From assembly GCF_008805035.1 (NCBI RefSeq), contig NZ_CP038018.1, positions 1,054,001 to 1,118,000 of the forward strand: DNA of 64,000 bases, read 5' to 3'. This DNA comes from Eikenella exigua. Lineage in GTDB: Bacteria; Pseudomonadota; Gammaproteobacteria; Burkholderiales; Neisseriaceae. Position numbers and translations under genes: made by a program. The stretch's first letter is position 1, and each line of letters starts with the position of its first letter. Shown in pieces: positions 41,316 to 49,190 of this stretch. The notes beneath the pieces are model-generated. The model was not told the origin of the DNA. It did not search any database and saw nothing but the letters and a program-made list of their open reading frames with translations.

Positions 41316-42289
41316 GCAGCCGCTATCCCCGCCTGCACGAAGCCCTCGGCCTCGGCCCCATGTGGCTCAAACGCAGTGCCTGCATTACTGAGAATACCCA
41401 CCCCGAATCACAAAGGCTACCTGAAAACAAGCATAGCGAATTTCGCCAAAACGGGCACAGCGAGCTTCAACCAAACCCGCCCCACTCTACCGCACCTGCA
41501 GCCCAACCCAGGCTACCCGAAAGTGAACGAAGTGAGCTTCGGCAAAATGAGGCCGGCAAGTTTCAGCAACATCAAAACCACACCCTTGCGCCAAACCAAC
41601 CCGCCGCCCGCACCATGCCGCCCCCGCAAGGCCACCGTGCCAATGTGCTGGCTACCATAGCCACTTCCCAGCCTTTACAGCCCACTCCTGCGCAAGTCGA
41701 CAACGAAAGCAACCCCCTCGCCGCCGTGCAACGGCTTTGGGCAGCACTGCTCCCTGCCACCTTCGCCAACATAGAAGAGCTGCAACAGCAAGCCGCCGCC
41801 TGTGCCACCTGCTCCCTACACAGCCAGCGCAAACAAGCCCTCAGCGGCTACGGCGCCATGCCCGCTCGCATCATGGTGATCAGCCTCAACCCCGCCCCCA
41901 GCGATGACGAAACCGGCCAGCTCATCAGCGGCCGGCACGGCCGGTTGCTCGACAATATGCTCGCCGCCATCGGCCTGGCGCCCGAACAAGTCTTCCGTAC
42001 CGCCTGGCTGCGCTGCACGCCTCGCATCGCCCTCAAAACCACCCCCAAAGAACAAGTGCGCTGCGCCGCCTTTATCCGCCAAGAATTCGCCTGGGTGCAG
42101 CCGCAAGCCGTCCTCCTGCTCGGCAACAGCTTCTACGACCCCGCCCGCCGCTGGCTGCTCAAACAACTCATCGGCCGCACCCCCGCTTTCACAGTCCCCC
42201 ACCCCGCCATCCTCCTGCGCCAGCCCGAGCTCAAAGCCCAAGCCTGGCACAGCCTCAAACAGCTCAAAGCCGCCTTGGCCAAAGCCTAA
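41309..42289 (+). CDS. Uracil-DNA glycosylase family protein with DUS-encoded linker
   Basis: A 326-residue protein. The C-terminal ~190 residues are a UDG-superfamily domain (CATCSLHSQRKQALSGYG with two cysteines, VISLNPAPSDDETGQ as the catalytic-loop region, and PHPAILLRQP at the end), near the family 4/5 and DNA-polymerase-associated branch. The usual four Fe-S cysteines are not all evident. The N-terminal ~130 residues are low complexity: HSEFRQNGHSELQP and RSELRQNEAGKF, each next to a DUS-derived RLPEN or RLPES, look like DUS-capped repeat cassettes drafted into the frame. It is the last gene of tsaB-rimI-udg. Function is likely removal of uracil from DNA. Confidence 0.8.
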   Translation: MLSSRYPRLHEALGLGPMWLKRSACITENTHPESQRLPENKHSEFRQNGHSELQPNPPHSTAPAAQPRLPESERSELRQNEAGKFQQHQNHTLAPNQPAARTMPPPQGHRANVLATIATSQPLQPTPAQVDNESNPLAAVQRLWAALLPATFANIEELQQQAAACATCSLHSQRKQALSGYGAMPARIMVISLNPAPSDDETGQLISGRHGRLLDNMLAAIGLAPEQVFRTAWLRCTPRIALKTTPKEQVRCAAFIRQEFAWVQPQAVLLLGNSFYDPARRWLLKQLIGRTPAFTVPHPAILLRQPELKAQAWHSLKQLKAALAKA

Positions 42290-42307
42290 GCAAGCTGCAC
42301 AATATTT

Positions 42308-42345
42308 TTCAGGTAGCCTTTCCCAGCAGGCTACCTGAAATTTTT
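42308..42345 (+). terminator. DUS hairpin terminator of the tsaB-rimI-udg operon
   Basis: TTCAGGTAGCCT and AGGCTACCTGAA around an 8-nt loop, followed by ATTTTTT. Confidence 0.75.
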
Positions 42346-42382
42346 TCGATTCAACCCAAACAAACTCAGCTGCTCTCGCCAA

Positions 42383-42420
42383 TGTTATACCCTACCCCGT
42401 TACGTTATACTGGATTATAA
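42383..42420 (+). promoter_or_regulatory. Possible regulatory region of the His-rich gene
   Basis: GTTATAC occurs twice as direct repeats 20 bp apart (42384 and 42404), followed by TATAA-rich DNA that can serve as a -10. The half-site TGTTATA is like that of Zur operators, but no inverted partner is present, so a metal-responsive operator is only a possibility. Confidence 0.3.
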
Positions 42421-42512
42421 ATTTATATAAATCAACAAATTACTTGCAATCAGCATCCATTTCCACTATCATCGCCGCATCTACAAAACACACTCTTACG
42501 AAAGGAAAGGAA

Positions 42513-42851
42513 ATGAACAACTGTCATACCCATGCCAACCACCAACACGTTCACGACCAAGGCTGCGGCCATACCGCCATTAAACACGGCGACCACATCG
42601 ACTATATCCATGACGGCCACCTGCACCACGAACACAACAGCCACTATGATGAACACAGCCTCGATGTAAACGCCACCAACCCCGACGGCTGCCACCCCGT
42701 GCAAACCTGTAACGGCCATGTTCACGGCGAAGGCTGCGGCCACGAAGCCGTACCGCACGGCGACCACATCGACTACATCGTAAACGGCCGGCTGCACCAC
42801 CAACACAGCGACCACTGCGATGACCACGGCCCGGTGGAAATCGTTAAGTAA
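42513..42851 (+). CDS. Histidine-rich putative metal-binding protein
   Basis: A 112-residue cytoplasmic protein with about a quarter histidine. Two internal repeats each contain a Gly-Cys-Gly-His element and HGDHIDYI followed by L-H-H. The repeats (about residues 16-47 and 69-100) probably arose by duplication. No signal peptide or membrane segment is seen. Function is not known; Zn, Ni or Cu storage or chaperoning is inferred from composition. The start at 42513 has AAGGAAAGG upstream. It stands alone, followed by an imperfect DUS pair. Confidence 0.8.
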   Translation: MNNCHTHANHQHVHDQGCGHTAIKHGDHIDYIHDGHLHHEHNSHYDEHSLDVNATNPDGCHPVQTCNGHVHGEGCGHEAVPHGDHIDYIVNGRLHHQHSDHCDDHGPVEIVK

Positions 42852-42868
42852 GCCCATGCAAAAATAAT

Positions 42869-42904
42869 TTCAGGTAGGCTTTTCATCACGAAAGGCTACC
42901 TGAA
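42869..42904. terminator. Imperfect DUS hairpin after the His-rich gene
   Basis: TTCAGGTAGGCT (one substitution) and AGGCTACCTGAA around a 12-nt loop. Confidence 0.5.
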
Positions 42905-43030
42905 ATTATTCGGCTAGAGCTAAATCAACCATTTCCTCAGTAGAGCCAAAGCAATTATTGATTTCCCTATCAGGCGGCAAACCGCAGGCATGCTAAAATT
43001 TCCTCTCCCCCACCATCCCGAAAGCCCATC

Positions 43031-43781
43031 ATGAACAAAGCCCTCATCGTCGGCATTGCCGGCCTCCTCGTATTCAGTGGCGCAACCGCAGGCGGCAGCC
43101 TCTATGTTAACCAACAGCAAACAGGCAATGCCTACTCCCTCAAGCTCATGCACCGCTTCTCCAACCTGGCCAACTTCCAAACCCAACCCAAGCTGGGCGT
43201 CCTATCCGGCAGTGCCCAATGGTAAGGCAACCTCGTTCTCGACCCCTGCCAGCCTAGGAATAAAATTACCATCCGGAGCAGCGACACCATCCATCGTTCA
43301 CTCTCCAACTACTGCATCGACAGCAAAATCCACATCGTATCCGACTCCCCATAGCTCCACACCTACTTCCCAGAAGGCTTCCTCCTCAATGCCCGCCGCC
43401 ACATCAGCTGGGGCGGCAACGTGCAAACCAGCTTCAACCTCCCCGGCCGCACCGTGCAGAAAGACAACAACACCCTCACCTGGCAAGACATCAACGGCCA
43501 AGTTACCCTGCACAAAGAAAACAACGAACTCACCCTGCCCCCCAGGCCAATACGGCAATATCGAAAACATCCGGCCCGAAACCCTGGTGCAGAACCTGCA
43601 ATACCGTGCCGACATCCGCATCCACCAAGGCTTCATCCAAGCTGCCAACCACACTTTTGCCGACTGGTCGAACCGCAGCTACAACGAAGAAGACACCCGG
43701 CAAATCATCGCCAAGCTGCTCCAGCTTCCCGAAGCCAAACAGGAAGGCGACACCATCCACCTGATCTACCGCAAACCCTAA
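43031..43781 (+). pseudogene. Broken exported protein, DUF945/YdgA-like
   Basis: A secretion or anchor start (NKALIVGIAGLLVFSGATAGG) and YSLKLMHRFSNLANFQ lead to a stop at 43223. The same protein continues in other frames: SNYCIDSKIHIVSDSP, FPEGFLLNARRHISWGGNV with an in-frame TAG near 43352, and finally PETLVQNLQYRADIRIHQGF to IHLIYRKP. At least three frame changes separate the pieces. The overall pattern (N-terminal anchor, beta-rich middle, C-terminal DWSNRSY... region) resembles DUF945, but that assignment is uncertain. Confidence 0.7.
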
Positions 43782-43804
43782 ACAGGCCAAGCATCTGCCC
43801 ATTT

Positions 43805-43838
43805 TTCAGGTAGCCTGCATTCCGGCAGGCTACCTGAA
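43805..43838. terminator. Inverted DUS pair after the DUF945-like pseudogene
   Basis: TTCAGGTAGCCT and AGGCTACCTGAA around a 10-nt loop. Confidence 0.55.
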
Positions 43839-43867
43839 AATCATCCTCTTCCACCGTGGAAGAGAGC

Positions 43868-43980
43868 TATGGCTGAAATCATTATTTCTTCATTCCAAGC
43901 GGCAGGCGGCAAACAGTACAAGTAATACGGCAAAGCGAGCCAGCGCAGTGGAAGAAATTACAACCCTAGCCATAGGCAGA
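43868..43980. repeat. Correia-like miniature element, variant ends
   Basis: Imperfect inverted ends (GCTATGGCTGAAATC left; rightmost part CCTAGCCATAGGC) and inner arms ATTTCTTC/GAAGAAAT. The interior ACAGTACAAGTAATACGGCA corresponds closely to the Correia interior ACAGTACAAATAGTACGGCA. It lies next to a second such element. Confidence 0.5.
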
Positions 43981-44026
43981 AAACAATAAACCGCAAGCCG
44001 ACATGATTGCCGCCGACACATCAAAA

Positions 44027-44062
44027 AGGCTACCTGAAATCCTCTCCGTTTTCAGGTAGCCT
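44027..44062. terminator. Inverted DUS pair between two Correia-like elements
   Basis: AGGCTACCTGAA and TTCAGGTAGCCT around a 12-nt loop. Confidence 0.5.
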
Positions 44063-44064
44063 TT

Positions 44065-44168
44065 GCTATAGCTGAAGTACATTTTTCATACCACGCAGCG
44101 AACTACGGTCAGCACACATATATGGCAAGGCGGACAATGCTGTGGGAAGTGTTGTACTTCAACTGTAG
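44065..44168. repeat. Correia-like miniature element, GCTATAGCTGAAGTACA ends
   Basis: GCTATAGCTGAAGTACA at the left and TGTACTTCAACTGTAGC at the right are inverted copies with three mismatches. The interior has CAGCACACATATATGGCAAG and GGCGGACAATGC, recalling the Correia interior. It ends 13 bp from the nnrE stop. Confidence 0.55.
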
Positions 44169-44180
44169 CCAGCCGTCCGC

Positions 44181-44822
44181 CTAGTCAATCCCGATATCCA
44201 AACACACAATCTCGCCGCACCACTGCTGTGCGGTGGGGCCGGCGTGGGCGGGTTTGAGGGCGGCAAAGGCGTAGGTGAGGTTGGCGCGGAAGGTGTCGGC
44301 GGCGGCTTCCCCGGTGTCGCCGTTGAGGCCGGTGGGGATATCGAGCGCCACTTTGTAGCCGGCAGCGCGGTTGAGCAGGCGGCAGCTTTCGGCGGCCTCG
44401 GGCGGCAGGCTACCTGAAAAACCGGTGCCGAAAATGCCGTCGATAATCAGGCCATAGCCTTGCTCCAGCGCGGCAGGCAATGCCTCAGCCGGCAGGAAGC
44501 GGATGCCATCCAAACCCTGGAGGCGTTGGCGGTTGGTTTCGGCCAAATCCGACAGCGTCGTGCCCAAGAGCAACACAATATCGGCCTGCCAGCCGTGCTG
44601 CTGCAACACGCGAGCAATCACCAGCGCATCGCCGCCGTTATTGCCTTTGCCGCACACCAGCAGGGCCCGGCCCGGCATGGGCAGTCGGCGCAGCAAATCG
44701 GCAGCAGCAGCCTGCCCAGCATTTTCCATCAGCTGCAAAAAGCTGGTGCCAGCCGCCACCGCAGCCTGTTCCCGCTCGCGCATCTGGGCGGCGGTGTAGA
44801 TTTTCGGGGGATTCTGCGGCAT
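44181..44822 (-). CDS. nnrE: NAD(P)H-hydrate epimerase (YjeF N-terminal domain), stand-alone
   Basis: Metabolite-repair enzyme interconverting R- and S-NAD(P)HX. The 213-residue protein has the YjeF_N features: AAQMREREQAAVAAG at the start, ENAGQAAA, the loop CGKGNNGGDALVIARVL and the catalytic-site region IIDGIFGTGFSG with ALDIPTGLNGDTG. It lacks the C-terminal dehydratase domain that E. coli YjeF (Nnr) carries, so the partner must be elsewhere. ATG at 44822 follows AGGAG at good distance; an ATG nine codons earlier has none. Confidence 0.9.
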   Translation of the reverse strand: MPQNPPKIYTAAQMREREQAAVAAGTSFLQLMENAGQAAAADLLRRLPMPGRALLVCGKGNNGGDALVIARVLQQHGWQADIVLLLGTTLSDLAETNRQRLQGLDGIRFLPAEALPAALEQGYGLIIDGIFGTGFSGSLPPEAAESCRLLNRAAGYKVALDIPTGLNGDTGEAAADTFRANLTYAFAALKPAHAGPTAQQWCGEIVCLDIGID

Positions 44823-44873
44823 GGTGTTCTCCTGTATTGGGGTGGGCAAAATTCTATGCCCTTCTAGGCAAAC

Positions 44874-44901
44874 AGGCTACCTGAAGATTTTCAGGTAGCC
44901 T
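44874..44901. terminator. Tight DUS hairpin
   Basis: AGGCTACCTGAA and TTCAGGTAGCCT around a 4-nt loop, lying between the nnrE leader and the end of the TPR relic. Confidence 0.65.
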
Positions 44902-44927
44902 GTTTGGCATGCAATCCCAATGCAATT

Positions 44928-45608
44928 TTAACGCCGATGCTGCTTAGACAAACGCTGCAAATGGCTCGGATGCACCGTGTGCGTTTCCACCCTGCCCTGT
45001 TCCACCGCATTGAGGATGGCTCGGCCTTTTTGGTCTTGCGGGAAGTTGCGCACATATTCGCGCAGCAGCGGCAGGGCTTCGCTGCGTTTATTTTGCGTTA
45101 AAAGAGCAGTGGCCAAATCCCGGCCACTTTCTTTATGGCCGGCTTGGTAGGCGGCGCGCAACATGGGAATGGCGCGTTCCATGCGGGCGCTGGAAGCGAG
45201 GAAGTTGCCGAATTCGCCCTGCACGGCGGGTTTAGCCGCGGCAGGAGCAAGGGCAAGCAGGCGGGCGTAGTCGGCTTCGGCATGTTCGGCATAGCCGGCT
45301 TGGTCGAGGTTGTACCCCATCCAGTTGAAACGGGCGCGCATTTGCAGGAGCGCTAAGTACCCTTGGCTGGGCGCGGCACCGGCACGCGGCGTATTGTTTT
45401 GCACGAGGCTGTCGAGCAGCACGCCCAAAGGCTGCAAATCGGCGATGGCGCGGCGGTGGTCGGCATCGTTGTCGAACTGCACAGAGTATTCCGCCGCGTG
45501 TGCAGCCAAATTATCAAACGCACGCTGCACGGCACAGGCATATTCACATTAATCGGCGGATGCTCGGGGCTGCCACTCACCAAGCTTTGCGGGTTCAACG
45601 GCATATAG
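44928..45608 (-). pseudogene. TPR-like repeat protein, frameshifted
   Basis: The long intact part (44928-45530) encodes helical repeats (FNWMGYNLDQAGYAEHAEAD, RAIPMLRAAYQAGHKESGRD) typical of tetratricopeptide or Sel1-like proteins. The start of the protein, PYMPLNPQSLVSGSPEHPP, is in another frame just upstream and joins near 45530-45540 through a frameshift, giving INVN then CAVQRAFDNLAAHAAEY. No signal sequence remains, because upstream DNA belongs to a ccoI-like fragment. The 200-residue part could still be translated from an internal start, but no RBS is visible. Confidence 0.65.
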
Positions 45609-45669
45609 GGCGCGGCACGGGTAGGCCGCAGTGGAAACAGGTATTGGCTTGGGATTCGGTGTGGCTCAT
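45595..45669 (-). pseudogene. 5' fragment of a CcoI/FixI-type copper ATPase
   Basis: A 24-codon frame starts at 45669 and contains NTCFHCGLPVPRP. CFHCGLPVP is the start motif of the metal-binding domain of cytochrome-oxidase-assembly P-type ATPases (CcoI). The frame then enters TPR-protein sequence and stops. A TATAAT on the minus strand (45700-45705) lies upstream. It is probably the promoter and first codons of a lost or moved ccoI joined by deletion to the TPR gene. Confidence 0.55.
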
Positions 45670-45939
45670 GGTGTATGCTTTGCTTATAGGACGGTGCGGA
45701 TTATAGGCTACCTGAAAATTTTCGGGGCGGGAATAATCTGATGAGAAGCGGATTGATGCCGATATTTGATGTATCGCATTCAAATTTAAAAAGATTTGCT
45801 TGCAAAAAATCATTAAACCAGCTATATTCCCAGCAAGCTGTGAAGGCAGTATTTTCAGAGCGATGTATCCGATGTTTTAAGGCATGACGGCAGGCAAATT
45901 GCCCGAAATGCACCGAATATTTCGTAAATTAAGGAAATT

Positions 45940-46413
45940 ATGATGGACATGAAAAAACCTATCTATCTATTTATAGCTGCTTTCACGCTCACCGGATGTG
46001 AAACCCTCGGCTTGCCCGGCGGCAGTTCCGCAAACAGTTGCAGCAACATCAACTGGGTTCGTCAAAACATCAAGCCTGGGCAAACCACCCATAACGAAGT
46101 TATCGAATTATGCGGCCAGCCCACTTCCTCCAAGCAGGCCGGCGGTTCGCTGCAACTGAATTATGTAACTACGCGGGAAGCAGATGAAACAACGACCAGT
46201 ATGGTAAACGCGGCAGGCACCTTCGCTTTGTCTCAGTTCAATATTTTGAGCACTACCAGCAAAAATCCGGCGCTAGGTCAAGTGGCAGTCAGAGAGCTCA
46301 GCCCCGTGGCGACCAATGCCGGAACATATCTGCCAAGAAGAACCGAAGGCGTAACCATTTTCGTGCGCAACGGCAAAGTCAGCCGTATTGCTGCCAACAA
46401 TTCGGCGCGATAA
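45940..46413 (+). CDS. Small lipoprotein with BamE/SmpA-like segment
   Basis: A 157-residue predicted outer-membrane lipoprotein with lipobox TLTGC (Cys about residue 20). After a Ser/Asn-rich linker, IKPGQTTHNEVIELCGQPTS resembles the helix-turn of the BamE/SmpA fold (LKxGMTxxEVxxLLGxP). The rest has beta-strand character ending FVRNGKVSRIAAN. It may be a stress or envelope-assembly lipoprotein; no exact family can be named. AAGGAA lies 4-7 bp before the candidate ATGs at 45940 and 45943. Confidence 0.7.
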   Translation: MMDMKKPIYLFIAAFTLTGCETLGLPGGSSANSCSNINWVRQNIKPGQTTHNEVIELCGQPTSSKQAGGSLQLNYVTTREADETTTSMVNAAGTFALSQFNILSTTSKNPALGQVAVRELSPVATNAGTYLPRRTEGVTIFVRNGKVSRIAANNSAR

Positions 46414-46456
46414 CGCCTATTCCGAGCCGCCGTACTGCAACGCATAGTGGCAGCAT

Positions 46457-46535
46457 GGGTAGGGTGTTGCGGAACGCACGCACGCGTTGCTTGAAGTTCC
46501 TATCCGCGTGCGTGGCTGCGCCACATACCCTACCG
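46457..46535. repeat. Imperfect inverted repeat with GCGTGCGT arms
   Basis: GGTAGGGTGTTGC and CACGCACGCG at the left face CGCGTGCGTG and ACATACCCTACC at the right, about 79 bp overall. It resembles dispersed GTAGGGTGCGTG-type repeats of Neisseriaceae, from memory. Confidence 0.45.
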
Positions 46536-46553
46536 CGCCAAGTCAAACCCGAA

Positions 46554-46583
46554 AGGCTACCTGAAAATTTCAGGTAGCCTTTT
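46554..46583 (+). terminator. Tight DUS hairpin with T-run before ftsK
   Basis: AGGCTACCTGAA, a 3-nt loop, TTCAGGTAGCCT, then TTTTCC. The likely terminator of the lipoprotein gene. Confidence 0.65.
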
Positions 46584-46622
46584 CCACCCGCCCTTGCCGC
46601 GCCAAGCCTTGGGCAATACTGC

Positions 46623-46628
46623 TATAAT
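46623..46628 (+). promoter_or_regulatory. -10 box of ftsK
   Basis: TATAAT in the context CTGCTATAATGCG, about 115 bp before the ftsK start codon. No -35 box is clear. Confidence 0.45.
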
Positions 46629-46742
46629 GCGGCGTTTTGTATGGCCGCTCCCGGCCGTCATCCCTAGCTGTAACCCCGGGCTTTAATCAGTTCTCCACCG
46701 TTTTTCAGGTAGCCCCTATCAGGCTGCCGGCAGTTGTGAAAT

Positions 46743-49133
46743 ATGAGCAAGAAACCTTCCCGCAAACCCGCCAAGCCGAAGCCAAACAGGCATAATCCCC
46801 CTTCCAAATCCGCGCGCCGGAGCCATGTGCCTTCGGCGGCTACGGCGGCTTCGCAATCCATTTCGCTGCTGGCCGATATGCTGTGGCTGTTGGTGCTGCT
46901 GTTTTCCGTGTGCCTGGCTTTGGCGCTGGCAAGCTTCACCATGGACGACCCGGCTTGGTCGCGCAGCATTCCCACCGATAATGAGCCGCACAATCTGGCC
47001 GGACTCGTGGGCGCATACACGGCGGATGTGGCCTATTATCTGTTCGGGCTGTCGGTGTGGTGGCTGCTGCTGGCGGCAGCGGTGTGGCTCTACCGCAATT
47101 TCCGCAGCGTGAAGCAGAGCAGCAAGAAGCCGTATCACTTGGGCATGGGCTTGAGCGGTGCGGCGCTGCTGCTATTTGGCAGCCCGCTTTTGGAGGCAGC
47201 GGCCTGGTCGGCAGAATTGCATGACAGCCTGCCGATGGGCGCGGGCGGCTTAATCGGCCAATCACTCGGCAGCGGCTTTATGCGGCTGCTGGGGGTTTCA
47301 GGTAGCCTGCTGGTGCAGGCAGTGCTGATTGTGGCGGGGCTCTCGCTGCTGTTGCAGGTGTCGTGGCTCACACTGTTGGAAAAGGCGGGGGCGCAGCTGG
47401 AATGGCTATGGTATCGGCTTATCCGCCAGCCGCACCAGTTTGTGCGCGATATCCCGAACGCGAAGTTTGTCCGCCGCATGGTGCGCACGGCGAAAACCAT
47501 CACCGCCGAAGAAGTGGAAACCGTGGAAGGTGCCAGCAGCAACCGCAAACCGGTAGCGGTGCAGATTAACCAGCCTGCCAGCCAAGGGCTACCTGAAAAA
47601 CAAAAACCCGCGCCCGAGCGGCAAAAAGATTTGTTCGCTCCCAAACGGCAGGCTGAAGACGGCGAATATCTGCTGCCGGAATTGGATTTGCTCACGCGCC
47701 CGCAGGAGCACAAACCGGAAATCAATCCCGAAGCCCTGCAGCACATGGCCGAGCGCATCGAGGCCAAGCTGGCCGAATTCGGCATTCAGGTAACCGTGGT
47801 AAGCGCCACTGCCGGGCCGGTGATCACGCGTTTTGAAATCGAGCCGGCGCAGGGTGTGAAAGGCAGCCAGATTACCAATCTGGCCAAAGATTTGGCGCGT
47901 TCGCTTTCCATGCAGTCGGTGCGCGTGGTGGAAACCATTTCCGGCAAGAGCACCATGGGCATCGAAGTGCCGAACGAGAAGCGGCAGGAAGTGCTGCTGC
48001 GCGAAATCCTTTCCTCGCCGGTGTTTGCCGCCGCGCCGTCCAAGCTTACCGTAGCCTTGGGCAAAGATATTGCCGGGCAGCCGGTGGTGGCCGATTTGGG
48101 CAAAATGCCGCACCTTCTGGTGGGCGGCATGACCGGCTCGGGCAAATCGGTGGGAGTGAACGCCATGATTATGTCGATGCTGTATAAGGCCGCGCCGGAT
48201 GAAGTGCGCTTTATCATGATCGACCCGAAAATGCTGGAGCTTTCCGTGTATGAAGGCATTCCTCACCTGCTCTGCCCGGTGGTAACCGATATGCGCGAGG
48301 CCGGGCAGGCGCTGAATTGGTGTGTGGCCGAAATGGAAAAACGCTACCGCCTGCTTGCCCATGCCGGCGTACGCAACCTAGCCAGCTTCAACCAAAAAGT
48401 GGCCGAAGCCGCTGCTTCCGGCAAGCCGCTGCCCAACCCTTTCAGCCCCAATCCCGACGAGCCCGAGCCGCTGCAAAAACTGCCCTATATCGTGATTGTG
48501 ATTGATGAATTGGCCGATTTGATGATGACCGAGAAAAAGGCGGTGGAAACGCAAATCGCCCGCCTGGCACAAAAAGCCCGCGCTGCCGGTATGCATCTGA
48601 TCGTGGCCACCCAGCGCCCCAGCGTGGACGTGGTAACCGGCCTGATTAAGGCCAACATCTCCACCCGCATGGCCTTCACCGTGCAAAGCCGCATCGACAG
48701 CCGCACCATCCTCGACCAGATGGGCGCAGAAGACCTGCTCAAATACGGCGATCTCCTCTTCCTCCAGCCCGGCAGCGCCGAGCCCGTGCGCCTGCAAGGC
48801 GCGTTTGTGAGCGACCACGAAGTGCACGAAGTGGCCTCCTTCGCCAAACGCCAGCAGGGCGCCAACTACATCGAAGGCCTGCTCTCCGGCGAAGCCGCGC
48901 AGGAAACCGTAAACGCCGTCAACCCCAATGCCGGCAGCGACGAAATGTTCGACCAAGCCGTGGCCTTTATTCTGGAAAGCCGCAAAACCTCCATCTCCTC
49001 GCTGCAACGCCAACTGCGCATCGGTTACAACCGAGCCGCCAACCTGATGCAGGCTTTGGAAGACGCGGGCATCGTTTCCCCCGCCGATGTGAGTGGAGCG
49101 CGTAAAATATTGGCAAGGAAGGATGACTTATAG
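46743..49133 (+). CDS. ftsK: DNA translocase FtsK
   Basis: Septum-anchored motor pumping chromosome ends apart at division and activating XerCD. The 796-residue protein has about four membrane segments within residues 35-215, a short linker (about 240-330), then the RecA-like motor with Walker A GMTGSGKS at 462-469 and Walker B IVIVIDELADLMM near 585. The C-terminal gamma winged helix is FILESRKTSISSLQRQLRIGYNRA. An additional DUS in the linker gives GLPEKQKP. The compact linker makes it much shorter than E. coli FtsK but normal for Neisseriaceae. Confidence 0.96.
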   Translation: MSKKPSRKPAKPKPNRHNPPSKSARRSHVPSAATAASQSISLLADMLWLLVLLFSVCLALALASFTMDDPAWSRSIPTDNEPHNLAGLVGAYTADVAYYLFGLSVWWLLLAAAVWLYRNFRSVKQSSKKPYHLGMGLSGAALLLFGSPLLEAAAWSAELHDSLPMGAGGLIGQSLGSGFMRLLGVSGSLLVQAVLIVAGLSLLLQVSWLTLLEKAGAQLEWLWYRLIRQPHQFVRDIPNAKFVRRMVRTAKTITAEEVETVEGASSNRKPVAVQINQPASQGLPEKQKPAPERQKDLFAPKRQAEDGEYLLPELDLLTRPQEHKPEINPEALQHMAERIEAKLAEFGIQVTVVSATAGPVITRFEIEPAQGVKGSQITNLAKDLARSLSMQSVRVVETISGKSTMGIEVPNEKRQEVLLREILSSPVFAAAPSKLTVALGKDIAGQPVVADLGKMPHLLVGGMTGSGKSVGVNAMIMSMLYKAAPDEVRFIMIDPKMLELSVYEGIPHLLCPVVTDMREAGQALNWCVAEMEKRYRLLAHAGVRNLASFNQKVAEAAASGKPLPNPFSPNPDEPEPLQKLPYIVIVIDELADLMMTEKKAVETQIARLAQKARAAGMHLIVATQRPSVDVVTGLIKANISTRMAFTVQSRIDSRTILDQMGAEDLLKYGDLLFLQPGSAEPVRLQGAFVSDHEVHEVASFAKRQQGANYIEGLLSGEAAQETVNAVNPNAGSDEMFDQAVAFILESRKTSISSLQRQLRIGYNRAANLMQALEDAGIVSPADVSGARKILARKDDL

Positions 49134-49190
49134 AAATATTGGAGCCGATGTTTTCAGGTAGCCTCCAATAAAAACACCCAAGGAGCCCCC

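Larger units (their letters stand above)
46414..46742. other. Gap before ftsK
   Basis: No gene is seen. It contains an imperfect inverted repeat (46457-46535), a DUS hairpin (46554-46580), the TATAAT at 46623 and a DUS-like stretch at about 46704. Confidence 0.5.
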
